Source: JBBDLF01 sp040879025 (GTDB lineage Bacteria; Pseudomonadota; Gammaproteobacteria; Pseudomonadales; Pseudohongiellaceae). Taken from it: a stretch of DNA of 64,000 nucleotides. Shown here piece by piece: positions 35,535 to 44,227 of this stretch. The notes beneath the pieces were generated by a model. The model ran no database searches, was not told where the DNA came from, and worked only from the letters and a program-made list of their open reading frames with translations. Where the stretch lies: the NCBI GenBank assembly GCA_040879025.1, contig JBBDLF010000037.1, positions 174,618 to 238,617 on the forward strand, written 5' to 3'. How positions within the stretch are numbered: position 1 is the first letter of the stretch; each line of letters begins with the position of its first letter. Made by a program: the position numbers and the translations under genes.

Positions 35535-36116
35535 ATGAGCCAGCTCAGCGACGCCCTGTTTACCGAGACCCAGCAACAGGTACTGGGCCTGCTGTATGGC
35601 CAGCCGGATCGGAGTTTTTATATCAAAGAGATCCTGCGCCTGACGGGGATGGGGGTGGCGACCATCAAGCGCGAGCTGGATCGCATGCTGGCGGCGGGTA
35701 TTTTGAGCATGACACGGATTGGCAACCAGCACCATTACCAGGCCAACTCGCAGTGCCCGATCTACGGTGAGCTGCTGGGCATCGTCAAAAAGACCTTTGG
35801 CGTGACCGAGGTCATCCGCCGGGCGCTTGAACCGCTGGCGGAAAAGATCGACCGGGCGTTTATCTTCGGTTCCGTAGCCAGCGGCAAAGAAAACGCGGCA
35901 AGCGATATCGACCTGCTGATTATCGGCGAGGTGGGTTTTGCCGAGCTGGTCAGCGCGCTTTATCCGGTGCAGGCAAGTCTGGGCCGGGAGGTAAACCCGA
36001 AAATTTATCGCCAGGAAGAATGGACCCGAATGAAAAATGCCAGGGATACCTTTGTCGTGGAAGTGATGACAACGCCGCGTATCGATGTGATCGGAGGTGG
36101 AGATGAGCCTAGATAA
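35535..36116 (+). CDS. Winged-helix plus nucleotidyltransferase protein (MNT-type antitoxin candidate)
   Basis: A 193-residue protein with an N-terminal winged helix (about residues 10-65: QQQVLGLLYGQPDRSFYIKE, then GVATIKRELDRMLAAGIL) fused to a minimal nucleotidyltransferase domain with FGSVASGKENAASDIDLL (residues 111-127), the GSx10DxD active site. MNT proteins such as MntA inactivate a HEPN RNase partner by AMPylation. The frame is open 42 codons upstream, but that part encodes the palindromic operators, so ATG 35535 is used. It overlaps the HEPN gene by 14 bases. Fused HTH suggests it also represses its own operon. Confidence 0.78.
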   Translation: MSQLSDALFTETQQQVLGLLYGQPDRSFYIKEILRLTGMGVATIKRELDRMLAAGILSMTRIGNQHHYQANSQCPIYGELLGIVKKTFGVTEVIRRALEPLAEKIDRAFIFGSVASGKENAASDIDLLIIGEVGFAELVSALYPVQASLGREVNPKIYRQEEWTRMKNARDTFVVEVMTTPRIDVIGGGDEPR

Positions 36117-36555
36117 CCTGATCGGGATCAGTCTGGAGAAGATCAAACAGGATGCGGCGATGATAGGACGGCTGCTTGCGGCGGCCCGGCGCAATATTGC
36201 CGATGCGCGGGTGACGGAAATCAGCGCCGAGAACCGTTTCGATGCCGCCTATAAAGCCATCATGCAACTGGCCAACGCTGTATTGCAGGCCAACGGGTTC
36301 AGGACCTTGACCAGCAAGCCCGGCCACCACATGACCATGATACAAACGCTCAGCCAAACCATCGGCGTAGACAAGCAGACTGTCATTGTGCTTGACGCAC
36401 TGCGCAAACAACGCAACGTAGCGGATTACTCCGGTGATGTTGTGCCGATCAGTGCGGTGGAGGAATGCCTGTCTCATGCAGAGGCCCTGCAAAGGTCGGT
36501 AATAGACTGGCTGAAGGAGAACAAGCCCGAGTTGCTTGGGGAACGTGGAGAATAA
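36103..36555 (+). CDS. HEPN-domain protein (toxin candidate paired with the MNT protein)
   Basis: A 150-residue all-helical protein of the HEPN superfamily. The catalytic-type motif is RNVADY at residues 104-109, an RX4Y form rather than the RX4HXY of the HepT toxin; other helices carry the expected FDAAYKAIMQLANAVLQ pattern. HEPN proteins of this kind are RNases or their relatives. The ATG is preceded by GGAGGTGGAG, a very strong ribosome-binding site inside the end of the MNT gene, and the two genes overlap, so they are co-translated. Toxicity is inferred from the pairing, not shown. Confidence 0.72.
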   Translation: MSLDNLIGISLEKIKQDAAMIGRLLAAARRNIADARVTEISAENRFDAAYKAIMQLANAVLQANGFRTLTSKPGHHMTMIQTLSQTIGVDKQTVIVLDALRKQRNVADYSGDVVPISAVEECLSHAEALQRSVIDWLKENKPELLGERGE

Positions 36556-36568
36556 AGAGGGCAATGGC

Positions 36569-38214
36569 GTGCACACCGAACGCGACTTTGAAAACGGCAT
36601 CCAAGCGGCGTTGCTGAAAAACGGCGGCTATCACGCGGGTGACCCGGCCAGCTACGACACCGAACGGGCGCTGTTTCCGGTGGAGATGCTCGGTTTTGTG
36701 CAGTCCACCCAGCCGAAAATCTGGGGCTACCTGCAAAGCCTGCACAAGAACAAGACCCCGGCGGTGCTGATCGACAGCCTGGCCAAGGAGCTAGACAGCA
36801 AGGGTATGCTGGGTGTGCTGCGCGAGGGCTTCAAGTGCAACGGCAGACGGTGAAGGCGGCATTCTTTGCCCCCAACACTGGCTTGGACCCGCAGGCGCAG
36901 GAGCGCTATCAGGCCAATCGCCTCAGCATGATCCGCCAGGTGCAGACCAAAAGCGGCACCATCCCCGACATGGTGCTAGCAGTGAACGGCCTGCCGGTGG
37001 CAACACTGGAGCTGAAGAACGTGATGTCCGCCACCCGCTGGACGGTGGAGCACGCCAAGAACCAGTACAAATACGAGCGCGACCCCCGCGAAAAGCTCTT
37101 TGCCTTCAAGCAGCGCTGCCTGGTGCATTTTGCCGTGGACACCGAGCTGGTGTTCATGACCACCAAACTCGAAGGCAAGGACACTTTCTTTTTGCCCTTC
37201 AATCATGGTTTCGAACACGGCGCCGGTAACCCCCCGGTGGCGGGTGATGTGCGCACCGGGTATTTATGGCATGAAGCGCTGACCAAAGACAGCCTGCTGG
37301 ATGTCCTCGCGCACTTTATGCACTTGCAGGTGGAAGAAACCACGGTGGCCACCGGCAAGGGACTGAAACGCCTAGTCAAGGAGACCATGATCTTCCCCCG
37401 CTATCATCAGCTCGATGCTGTGCGAAAACTGGTGAACAACGCGCAGGCGCAGGGTGCCGGGCATAACTACCTAGTGCAGCATTCCGCCGGCTCCGGCAAG
37501 TCCAACTCCATCGCCTGGCTCGCGCACCGGCTGTCCAGCCTGCACAACACCAATGACGAAAAGATCTTTCATTCGGTGGTAGTCATCACCGACCGCCGCG
37601 TGCTCGACCAGCAATTGCAGGACACTATCTTCCAGTTCGAGCATAAGCTGGGTGTAGTGCAGAAGATCGACGAGAACACCCAGCAATTGGCCAAGGCGCT
37701 GGCCGATGGCGTGCCGATCATTATCTCTACCATCCAGAAGTTTCCGTTTATCACCCGCGCCATCCAGACCCTGGAGAAGAAGGGCAAGACGGTGAACATC
37801 GCCACCGCCGGCAAGCGCTTCGCGGTGATCGTGGACGAGGCCCACAGTTCGCAGAGTGGCGAGACCGCCATGGAACTGAAGAGCATCCTCAACCGGGACG
37901 GCATCGAATCGACCATCGCCGCGCAACTGCTGGACGACGAAGACGACAGTCTGACTACCGAGGCGCAACTGGCCATGCTGCGCGAGCAACTCAAACGCAC
38001 GCGCCAACCGAATCTGAGCTTCTTCGCCTTTACCGCCACGCCCAAGTACAAGACCCTCGCGGTGTTCGACGAGCCGGGCGAGAACGGCGAGGCGCCGTTT
38101 CATCTTTACAGCATGCGCCAGGCCATCGAGGAAGGGTTCATTCTCGACGTGTTGCTGGGCTATACCTGCTACAAGCGTTATTACAAGTTGATTCAGGACA
38201 TTGAGGATGACCCT
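36569..38214 (+). pseudogene. hsdR: Type I restriction endonuclease HsdR, frameshifted and 3'-truncated
   Basis: The restriction/translocation subunit, starting at GTG 36569 (HTERDFENGI) 13 bp after the HEPN gene. A one-base deletion near 36843 shifts the frame between GVLREGFKCNG and TVKAAFFAPNTGLD. The PD-ExK nuclease region (IPDMVLAVNGLPVATLELKN), Walker A (HSAGSGKSNSIAWLA), DEAH (VIVDEAHSS) and FTATPK follow. After IQDIEDDP at about 38214 all similarity stops, so roughly the second half, including helicase motifs IV-VI and the HsdM-binding C-terminus, is missing. It should be inactive. It lies 4.8 kb from hsdS, separated by four inserted genes. Confidence 0.9.
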
Positions 38215-38220
38215 TCGGTG

Positions 38221-38588
38221 CCGCACGATCTTTTTGCATATTGCTCAATCCGGCAGCTTGTACTGCGTCGTAGACATCTCGTTGCTGATGTAGCTCTTGT
38301 ATGCCGGAATCAGTGAGCCCTTACCCGCCAGTTGGCGGGCGTCATTGAGCACACTATTACTCCAGTGTGGTGATGGGTACGGTACGTTCGCGGCCCCCCT
38401 TGGCCAAGGAACCTTCGAAAATATGGTCGCCTTGGTCGGCATAGCCGGGCTGGAACTTTATGGATTCTTCCCAGCGCAATCCGAAGGCGGCTTGCGCGCG
38501 TTAGATCGGCGATACGGTCCAGTCTGTCATCAAGTATTTGAGCCTCCCGTAAACCATGAATACCACTACGTTGTAATGCCGGTAGCCC
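38221..38588 (-). pseudogene. Remnant of a site-specific tyrosine integrase (Integrase_1-like), multiply frameshifted
   Basis: Reading leftward from the right att site, fragments of one integrase appear in changing frames: GIHGLREAQILDDRLDRIAD, then after a shift AAFGLRWEESIKFQPGYADQ, GDHIF and SLAKGGRERTVPITTLE-stop, then LNDARQLAGKGSLIPAYKSY, then RDVYDAVQAAGLSNM. The FGLRxEE, YADxGDH, KGGxxRxVPI and LIPAxKSY blocks are those of integrases of integrative elements that carry a C-terminal Integrase_1-type catalytic domain; FGLR includes the first catalytic Arg. The downstream HxxR and Tyr region is absent, and the N-terminal half is missing at the att side. Non-functional. Confidence 0.78.
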
Positions 38589-38606
38589 TTCTGTATCGGC
38601 AAATAA
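38589..38606 (+). repeat. attR: Right attachment site (att direct repeat)
   Basis: TTCTGTATCGGCAAATAA matches the last 18 bp of mnmE (26055-26072) at 17 positions, in the same orientation, and directly abuts the integrase remnant. It marks the right boundary of the island; chromosomal sequence leading to mnmG follows. Confidence 0.87.
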
Positions 38607-39072
38607 ACTGCCTGACAAAACCCACAGATTAATCACAGGGTTTACAGTGCTTCGCCCGCTGCGCCGAAAACCTGTGCATAACGCCGCTTCAACCCTGTGC
38701 ACCAAACCGGGACAAGTTTACGCCGGATCCAAACATCAAAACTACCCCCAGGCTGTACATGCCACACCCGCAATTAAACAGACTTTATGCTCCGGGTTAT
38801 GCCTGACGCAAGCGCATGATCAGAATACGATAAATCGGGTTTTCAACAGAAAAGGCGCCCACCATTAATAACAACATTAAACTTATATACTCCTCTCTAT
38901 AAAAATATAACCTCACCATTTAATTAAACTGCTCTCGTGATTTTTTCTGAGTAATCCATCGCGCAATACCCGGTCAATTAAGCTCTGCAGGTCTTTTTTT
39001 TTCAAAAGATCGGATTATACTGGTCGACCCTTGCGAAGCATCCGAATGTACTGAGCCCAGAAAACACTGAAA
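38607..39072. other. Non-coding segment between the island and mnmG
   Basis: About 465 bp with no credible gene. It includes an inverted repeat AAACCC...GGGTTT around an inner GATTAATC (38618-38643), a TTATNCACA-type DnaA box in reverse orientation (TGTGCATAA, 38673-38681), and a strongly AT-rich stretch at about 38865-39010. A TATACT (39016-39021) could be the -10 of an mnmG promoter, without a good -35. This is presumably the original mnmE-mnmG spacer. Confidence 0.5.
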
Positions 39073-40992
39073 ATGATGAATTATTCTAAAACCTACGATG
39101 TGATTGTGATCGGCGGTGGTCACGCCGGCACCGAGGCCGCGTTGGCCGCGGCCCGCTCGGGTGTGCAAACCCTGCTGGTAACACACAGCATCGAGACCCT
39201 GGGCCAGATGTCCTGCAATCCGGCGATCGGGGGAATCGGCAAAAGTCATCTCGTCAGGGAAATCGACGCATTGGGTGGCGCGATGGCCGCAGCCACTGAT
39301 CTGGCGGGCATCCAGTTCCGTATTCTCAACAGCAGCAAGGGTCCCGCGGTAAGAGCAACCCGTGCGCAGGCCGACCGGGTATTATACAAGGCGGCCATTC
39401 GCCACCTCCTCGAGAACCAGCCAAACCTGGATATTTTCCAGCAGGCGGTTGACGATCTGGTGGTCAAGTCCGGAGAGGTCGCCGGTGTTGTCACGCAAAT
39501 GGGACTGCGGTTTCTCGCGCCGCGAGTCGTATTGACCACTGGCACATTTCTCGGCGGTAAAATACATATCGGCATGGAAAACTCCTCCGGCGGTCGTGCC
39601 GGGGATCCACCATCAATCGCGCTCGCCCGGCGTCTGCGGGAAATGCCATTCCGCGTTTCCCGGCTGAAGACCGGCACCCCCCCGCGCATCGACGCCCGCA
39701 GCGTGGATTTCTCCGTCATGCAGGAGCAGCAAGGGGATACGCCCCTGCCGGTGATGTCGTTTCTGGGCGACGTCTCCGATCATCCGGAACAGGTGAGTTG
39801 CCATATCACCTCCACCAACGAGGCCTGCCATGAAGTTATCCGCAGCGGTCTCGACCGCTCGCCGATGTACGCCGGCGTCATAGAGGGCACAGGCCCCCGC
39901 TACTGTCCTTCAATCGAAGACAAGGTGATGCGTTTCGCCGACAAGACTTCCCACCAGATTTTTGTGGAACCCGAAGGCCTGCGCAGCCGCGAACTCTACC
40001 CCAACGGGATCTCCACGAGCCTGCCCTTCGATATTCAGGTACGCATGGTGCGGCTTATCCGTGGTTTCGAAAACGCGCATATCACCCGGCCGGGCTACGC
40101 GATTGAATATGACTTCTTCGATCCTCGCGACCTCCACTATTCGCTGGAAACGCGTTTCATCAAAGGCCTGTATTTTGCTGGTCAGATCAATGGCACAACC
40201 GGTTATGAGGAAGCCGCGGCACAGGGTTTATTGGCCGGCCTCAATGCGGCGCTGGCGGTTCGTGGTCGGGAACCATGGTGTCCGCGACGCGACCAGGCCT
40301 ACCTCGGCGTACTGGTGGATGATCTGATAACAATGGGCACCAGCGAGCCATACCGCATGTTTACCAGCAGGGCTGAATACCGGTTGAGCTTGCGCGAGGA
40401 CAATGCGGATCTGCGGCTGACACCGGAAGGCCGGAAACTGGGGCTGGTGAACGACGAGCGCTGGCGCCGTTTTTGCGAAAAACAGGAGGCGGTTTCTGAC
40501 CAATTGACCCGTCTGCGCGGCACCTGGGTCCAGCCGGGAACCGAACGGGCGGAAAGAGTGAATTCGCTGCTGGAGAAACCCATTTCCAGAGAATACTGCC
40601 TGGCTGATCTGCTGGCTCGACCGCGTGTTGACCTGCACGCCCTGAACCGGGCGATGAACGATCGCGGCGGCGAAGCACCGCTACCTGAAGTGATTTCAGC
40701 CTTCGATCTTCAGGTTGCGGAGCAAGTGGAAATACAGATCAAATATCAGGGCTATATTGATCGCCAGAGCGAAGAGATAGAGCGCACCCGGCGCCAGGAA
40801 GATGCCGAGCTACCGGAGGATATCGACTACTGGCGGATGCAGGGCTTGTCCAATGAACTGAAACAGAAACTGAGCGAGGCGCGGCCGGACAGCATCGGCA
40901 GAGCCTCCCGCATTCCGGGCATGACTCCCGCGGCGGTTTCGTTATTGCTGATTTACCTGAAGAAACACCGATCCATCAAACAGGCCAGTTGA
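39073..40992 (+). CDS. mnmG: tRNA uridine-5-carboxymethylaminomethyl modification enzyme MnmG (GidA)
   Basis: A 639-residue FAD enzyme that works with MnmE on U34 of tRNAs. It has the dinucleotide-binding VIVIGGGHAGTEAALAAARSG at the N-terminus, MSCNPAIGGIGKSHL, the PRYCPSIEDKV segment with a conserved cysteine, and GTTGYEEAAAQGLLAGLNAA. Two ATGs in a row (39073 and 39076) are both possible. It is now separated from mnmE by the island, which probably forces it to use its own promoter. rsmG follows nine bases later. Confidence 0.97.
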   Translation: MMNYSKTYDVIVIGGGHAGTEAALAAARSGVQTLLVTHSIETLGQMSCNPAIGGIGKSHLVREIDALGGAMAAATDLAGIQFRILNSSKGPAVRATRAQADRVLYKAAIRHLLENQPNLDIFQQAVDDLVVKSGEVAGVVTQMGLRFLAPRVVLTTGTFLGGKIHIGMENSSGGRAGDPPSIALARRLREMPFRVSRLKTGTPPRIDARSVDFSVMQEQQGDTPLPVMSFLGDVSDHPEQVSCHITSTNEACHEVIRSGLDRSPMYAGVIEGTGPRYCPSIEDKVMRFADKTSHQIFVEPEGLRSRELYPNGISTSLPFDIQVRMVRLIRGFENAHITRPGYAIEYDFFDPRDLHYSLETRFIKGLYFAGQINGTTGYEEAAAQGLLAGLNAALAVRGREPWCPRRDQAYLGVLVDDLITMGTSEPYRMFTSRAEYRLSLREDNADLRLTPEGRKLGLVNDERWRRFCEKQEAVSDQLTRLRGTWVQPGTERAERVNSLLEKPISREYCLADLLARPRVDLHALNRAMNDRGGEAPLPEVISAFDLQVAEQVEIQIKYQGYIDRQSEEIERTRRQEDAELPEDIDYWRMQGLSNELKQKLSEARPDSIGRASRIPGMTPAAVSLLLIYLKKHRSIKQAS

Positions 40993-41001
40993 ACGGAACC
41001 C

Positions 41002-41730
41002 GTGGCGGTGGACGATCCTCAATCCGGCCGGCAATCGCGTTCCCGGCTGCGAGTCCCGCTTGAACAGGGTCTCAGCGAACTTGACCTGAGCGCCGATGGT
41101 GCACAACTTGACAAGCTGCTGGATTATATCGACTTGTTGGCGCGCTGGAATCGGACCTTCAACCTGTCCGGAATCCGAAACCCCGGCGACATCATCTCCA
41201 GACACATACTGGACAGCCTGACGCTGAGTGGGTTTCTCCGGGACGCAACGGTGCTTGATATCGGTTCCGGTGCGGGCCTCCCGGGAATTCCGCTGGCGAT
41301 AATGCGACCGTCGCAACGCTTTGTGTTGCTTGACAGCAACGGCAAGAAAACCCGTTTTCTGTTCCAGGCGAAACTGGCGCTGGGCCTTGACAATGTGGCC
41401 GTCGAGAATTGCCGGGCGGAGCACTATCAAAGTGAAGACCAAATTGATATCGTGACGTGCCGGGCACTGTCCAGTCTTTCCCACATACTGGACTTGAGCG
41501 GCGCCTTGCTCACCCCGGGGGTTCGATTACTGGCGATGAAAGGACGAATGCCGGAACAGGAACTGACCCGGATACCGCGGGAATTTGAAGTCATCGGCAT
41601 TCATGCAGTCGATGTACCCGGCCTGGATCAGATGCGGCACATCATAGAAATACGACGCCCTGACGGTGACACGCCCGTGCCGGATCAGTCAGACGGCAAG
41701 GCCGCGAAGAAGCAGGATTCAGCGACTTGA
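41002..41730 (+). CDS. rsmG: 16S rRNA (guanine-527 N7) methyltransferase
   Basis: A 242-residue SAM-dependent methyltransferase acting on G527 of 16S rRNA; loss gives low-level streptomycin resistance in other bacteria. The SAM-binding DIGSGAGLPGIPLAI is at about residues 92-106, and VTCRALSSLSHIL follows. The start is a GTG (41002). The N-terminal 25 residues and the polar C-terminal tail are longer than in E. coli. Its stop overlaps the TTG start of parA. Confidence 0.94.
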   Translation: MAVDDPQSGRQSRSRLRVPLEQGLSELDLSADGAQLDKLLDYIDLLARWNRTFNLSGIRNPGDIISRHILDSLTLSGFLRDATVLDIGSGAGLPGIPLAIMRPSQRFVLLDSNGKKTRFLFQAKLALGLDNVAVENCRAEHYQSEDQIDIVTCRALSSLSHILDLSGALLTPGVRLLAMKGRMPEQELTRIPREFEVIGIHAVDVPGLDQMRHIIEIRRPDGDTPVPDQSDGKAAKKQDSAT

Positions 41731-42548
41731 AAATTTTAGCCATAGCAAACCAGAAAGGCGGTGTCGGCAAGACCACCACGGCGGTGAATCTGGCGGCATC
41801 GTTACAGGCGACGCGGCGCAAGGTGTTGCTGATTGATCTGGACCCTCAGGGTAACGCCACGATGGGCAGCGGCGTGGAAAAGTCCCGGCTGGAAACCTCC
41901 ATCTACGAATTGTTGACCGAAAGGGCGTCATTCGATGACGTGGTGGTCAAACCCCCCGAGGCTGACTACGATTTGCTGCCCTCCAATGGCGATCTCACCG
42001 CCGCCGAGGTGGAGCTGCTGCAAATTGACAATCGCCAGGCCCGCCTGCGGTCGGTGCTGGCACCCGTCAAGGATCGCTATGACTACATTATTATCGACTG
42101 CCCACCCTCGCTGAATATGCTGACCATCAATGGCATGGTGGCTTCTGATGGCGTTGTCATACCGATGCAGTGTGAATACTATGCGCTGGAAGGCCTTTCC
42201 GCTCTGATGGAAACTATTTCCGCCATCGGCGAAACCGCGAATCCCGGCCTCAAGCTGGAGGGCATTCTGCGGACCATGTATGATCCCCGCAACCGGCTGA
42301 CTACCGAGGTATCAGGACAATTATTCAGTCATTTCGGCGACAAGGTTTATCGTACCGTGGTACCCAGAAACATTCGTCTGGCGGAAGCCCCCAGCTTTGG
42401 CATGCCGGTCCTGAAATACGACAGGCAGTCGCGCGGCGCGGTCGCCTACCTGGCAGTGGCCGGCGAATTGCTGAGGCGCGCTGAGAAGGCGGACAACGCC
42501 GACGCGACCGGCGCGGACAAGGCAATACAGGAAATACCCACTACCTGA
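41727..42548 (+). CDS. parA: Chromosome-partitioning ATPase ParA (Soj)
   Basis: A 273-residue Walker-type ATPase that moves ParB-parS complexes of the origin region. It begins KILAIANQKGGVGKTTTAVN with the deviant Walker A, followed by LLIDLDPQGNATMG and the YIIIDCPPSLNMLT Walker B. The start is a TTG overlapping the rsmG stop codon (TTGA). parB follows after 110 bp. Two candidate parS sites are found in recF in this window. Confidence 0.96.
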   Translation: MKILAIANQKGGVGKTTTAVNLAASLQATRRKVLLIDLDPQGNATMGSGVEKSRLETSIYELLTERASFDDVVVKPPEADYDLLPSNGDLTAAEVELLQIDNRQARLRSVLAPVKDRYDYIIIDCPPSLNMLTINGMVASDGVVIPMQCEYYALEGLSALMETISAIGETANPGLKLEGILRTMYDPRNRLTTEVSGQLFSHFGDKVYRTVVPRNIRLAEAPSFGMPVLKYDRQSRGAVAYLAVAGELLRRAEKADNADATGADKAIQEIPTT

Positions 42549-42658
42549 GCGGGCCAGGCAATCAGCGCGTGCCGCGTTACAGCCGGTGAAGTGGCAACAA
42601 ACAACTATGACAGCTGCAACCGGCCCCGGCCGGTCAACGCATAACAGGCAGGGGCGAC

Positions 42659-43564
42659 ATGACGGTTAAAAGAAAGCTCGGGCGAGGACTGGACGCCTTG
42701 TTGTCCAATACCGACAGGGCATCGGCGCCATCCAACGACAGGCAATCGGCAACCACCGCCGCCATCAACCCTGCGACGGAACCGCGTGACGGCGATCTGA
42801 AGAATATTCCGATAGACCTGATACAGCGTGGCAAGTACCAGCCAAGAACCGACATGCACGAAGGGGCCCTGGAAGAGCTGGCCAATTCAATTCGTCGCCA
42901 GGGGGTGATGCAACCTATCGTGGTCCGCCCTGTCGGCTCAGGCCGTTACGAAATCATTGCCGGTGAGAGACGCTGGCGCGCCAGCCAGTTGGCGGGACTG
43001 GACAGTCTTCCGGCCATCATAAAACCGGTAAGCGACGAATCGGCCATCGCGATGTCGCTGATCGAGAACATACAGCGAGAAAACCTCAATCCCATGGAGG
43101 AGGCGCTGGCGCTGAAACGTCTGCAGGAAGAGTTCAAACTGACTCAGCAGGAAGTCGCGGACGCGGTGGGCAAATCCCGGACCTCGGTGGCCAATCTGAT
43201 CCGGCTGATCGGCCTGAATGCGGATGTCCGCAAATTGCTGGAACACGGCGACCTGGAAATGGGGCATGCCCGTGCTTTGCTGGCGTTGCGGGACGACAAA
43301 CAGTCAGGCGCCGCGCGCGCCGTCGTGGGTCGCGGCCTGTCGGTCAGGCAGACTGAAGCGCTTGTCCGGAAACTCCAGATGGAAGAAAGCAGCGGCAAGA
43401 GCCGCCCGATCGTGGATCCGGATATCAAGAACCTGGAAGAGAATCTGTCCGAGAAGCTCGGCGCATCGGTGAGCATTCAACATACAGTGAAGGGGAAAGG
43501 CAAACTGGTCCTTAAATACAACTCCCTCGATGAACTCGACGGCATCCTTGCCCACATCAGCTAA
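42659..43564 (+). CDS. parB: Chromosome-partitioning protein ParB (Spo0J)
   Basis: A 301-residue CTPase that loads at parS and spreads. Conserved parts are the N-terminal KLGRGLDALL, the ParB/sulfiredoxin fold with YQPRTDM, GERRWRASQLAGL and ENIQRENLNPMEEALALKRL, the HTH (TQQEVADAVGKSRTSVANLIRL) and a C-terminal dimerisation region. AGGGG lies upstream of ATG 42659. With parA it forms the chromosomal Par system. Confidence 0.97.
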   Translation: MTVKRKLGRGLDALLSNTDRASAPSNDRQSATTAAINPATEPRDGDLKNIPIDLIQRGKYQPRTDMHEGALEELANSIRRQGVMQPIVVRPVGSGRYEIIAGERRWRASQLAGLDSLPAIIKPVSDESAIAMSLIENIQRENLNPMEEALALKRLQEEFKLTQQEVADAVGKSRTSVANLIRLIGLNADVRKLLEHGDLEMGHARALLALRDDKQSGAARAVVGRGLSVRQTEALVRKLQMEESSGKSRPIVDPDIKNLEENLSEKLGASVSIQHTVKGKGKLVLKYNSLDELDGILAHIS

Positions 43565-43739
43565 GAAACCTCTGAACCACGTGATGGCGGCTCCGCGAGG
43601 CGTCTGCGCAGGCAATGGCCGCGGCCCCGGGCAAGCATGTTGATTAGGGCATTCAAAGTGCCTATAATGCCCGGCGTTGGCAGGCACCTAATCTCGGCGC
43701 CGGGTGTGCGATAAACAACATCATCCCTGTGTCTGAATT

Positions 43740-44138
43740 GTGTCTATTTTAAAAGCCCCTCCAATCAGAAGAGTCATAATAAGCCAGTTTGCCGCGGCGG
43801 CAGGGGTGGCATTGCTGGTGTTCGCGCTGGTTGATTGGACAGCAGCCTACTCGGCGCTGGCAGGTGGAACAATCTGTGCGCTGGCCAATGCCTATTTTAC
43901 CCGCAAGGCGTTTATGTACATCGGCGCCAGGGCCGCAGCCAGGATGCTCAAGGCCATCTACACGGGGGAAGCCATCAAGTTGCTCTTGATCGCGGCGGGG
44001 TTCGCAATGGCGTTTGTCTATGTCGAGCCACTGAATATTTTTTACCTGTTTGCAGGTTTTTTGGCGGTGCACATTACTGGCGTGATTGCTGCGGTGAGCC
44101 TGCAGAACCATCCCATGAGCAATCGCCAGGCACAATGA
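43740..44138 (+). CDS. atpI: ATP synthase subunit I
   Basis: A 132-residue membrane protein with four hydrophobic segments (about residues 14-32, 36-50, 72-88 and 94-115) starting at a GTG. AtpI precedes the structural genes of the F1Fo operon and is thought to help assemble the c-ring. Identification rests on position directly upstream of atpB, size and the AGGTICALANAYFTRKAF segment. Confidence 0.88.
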   Translation: MSILKAPPIRRVIISQFAAAAGVALLVFALVDWTAAYSALAGGTICALANAYFTRKAFMYIGARAAARMLKAIYTGEAIKLLLIAAGFAMAFVYVEPLNIFYLFAGFLAVHITGVIAAVSLQNHPMSNRQAQ

Positions 44139-44227
44139 CACGGCGGCCTTGTACCGCGCACCGGTCGTGAACAGTGGCGGCGGGCTAAAGGAAAGACGAC
44201 AGACGGCAACGGTATCCAGATACGATC

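Larger units (their letters stand above)
26073..38606. mobile_element. Integrated genomic island at mnmE carrying a decayed type I RM locus and toxin-antitoxin-like genes
   Basis: The segment is bounded by 18-bp direct repeats, splits the normally adjacent mnmE and mnmG, and holds only accessory genes: an excisionase-like HTH, an AlbA_2 protein, hsdM/hsdS/hsdR, a PHP-ATPase, a DarG fragment, an MNT/HEPN pair and an integrase remnant. Part of it (31.0-34.8 kb) is visibly more AT-rich than the core. The integrase and the three hsd genes are disrupted, so the element is probably immobile. No conjugation, replication or transposase gene was recognised. Confidence 0.87.

Noticed and set aside
38310..38705. 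A 131-residue open frame on the - strand as a gene
   Set aside because: It joins integrase-like sequence in one frame with unrelated sequence across the att site; the integrase similarity jumps to other frames, so it is pseudogene debris.
38607..39072. Main replication origin upstream of mnmG, as in E. coli
   Set aside because: Only one DnaA box is present, and the strand switch of core genes plus perfect boxes lie between dnaA and rpmH instead.
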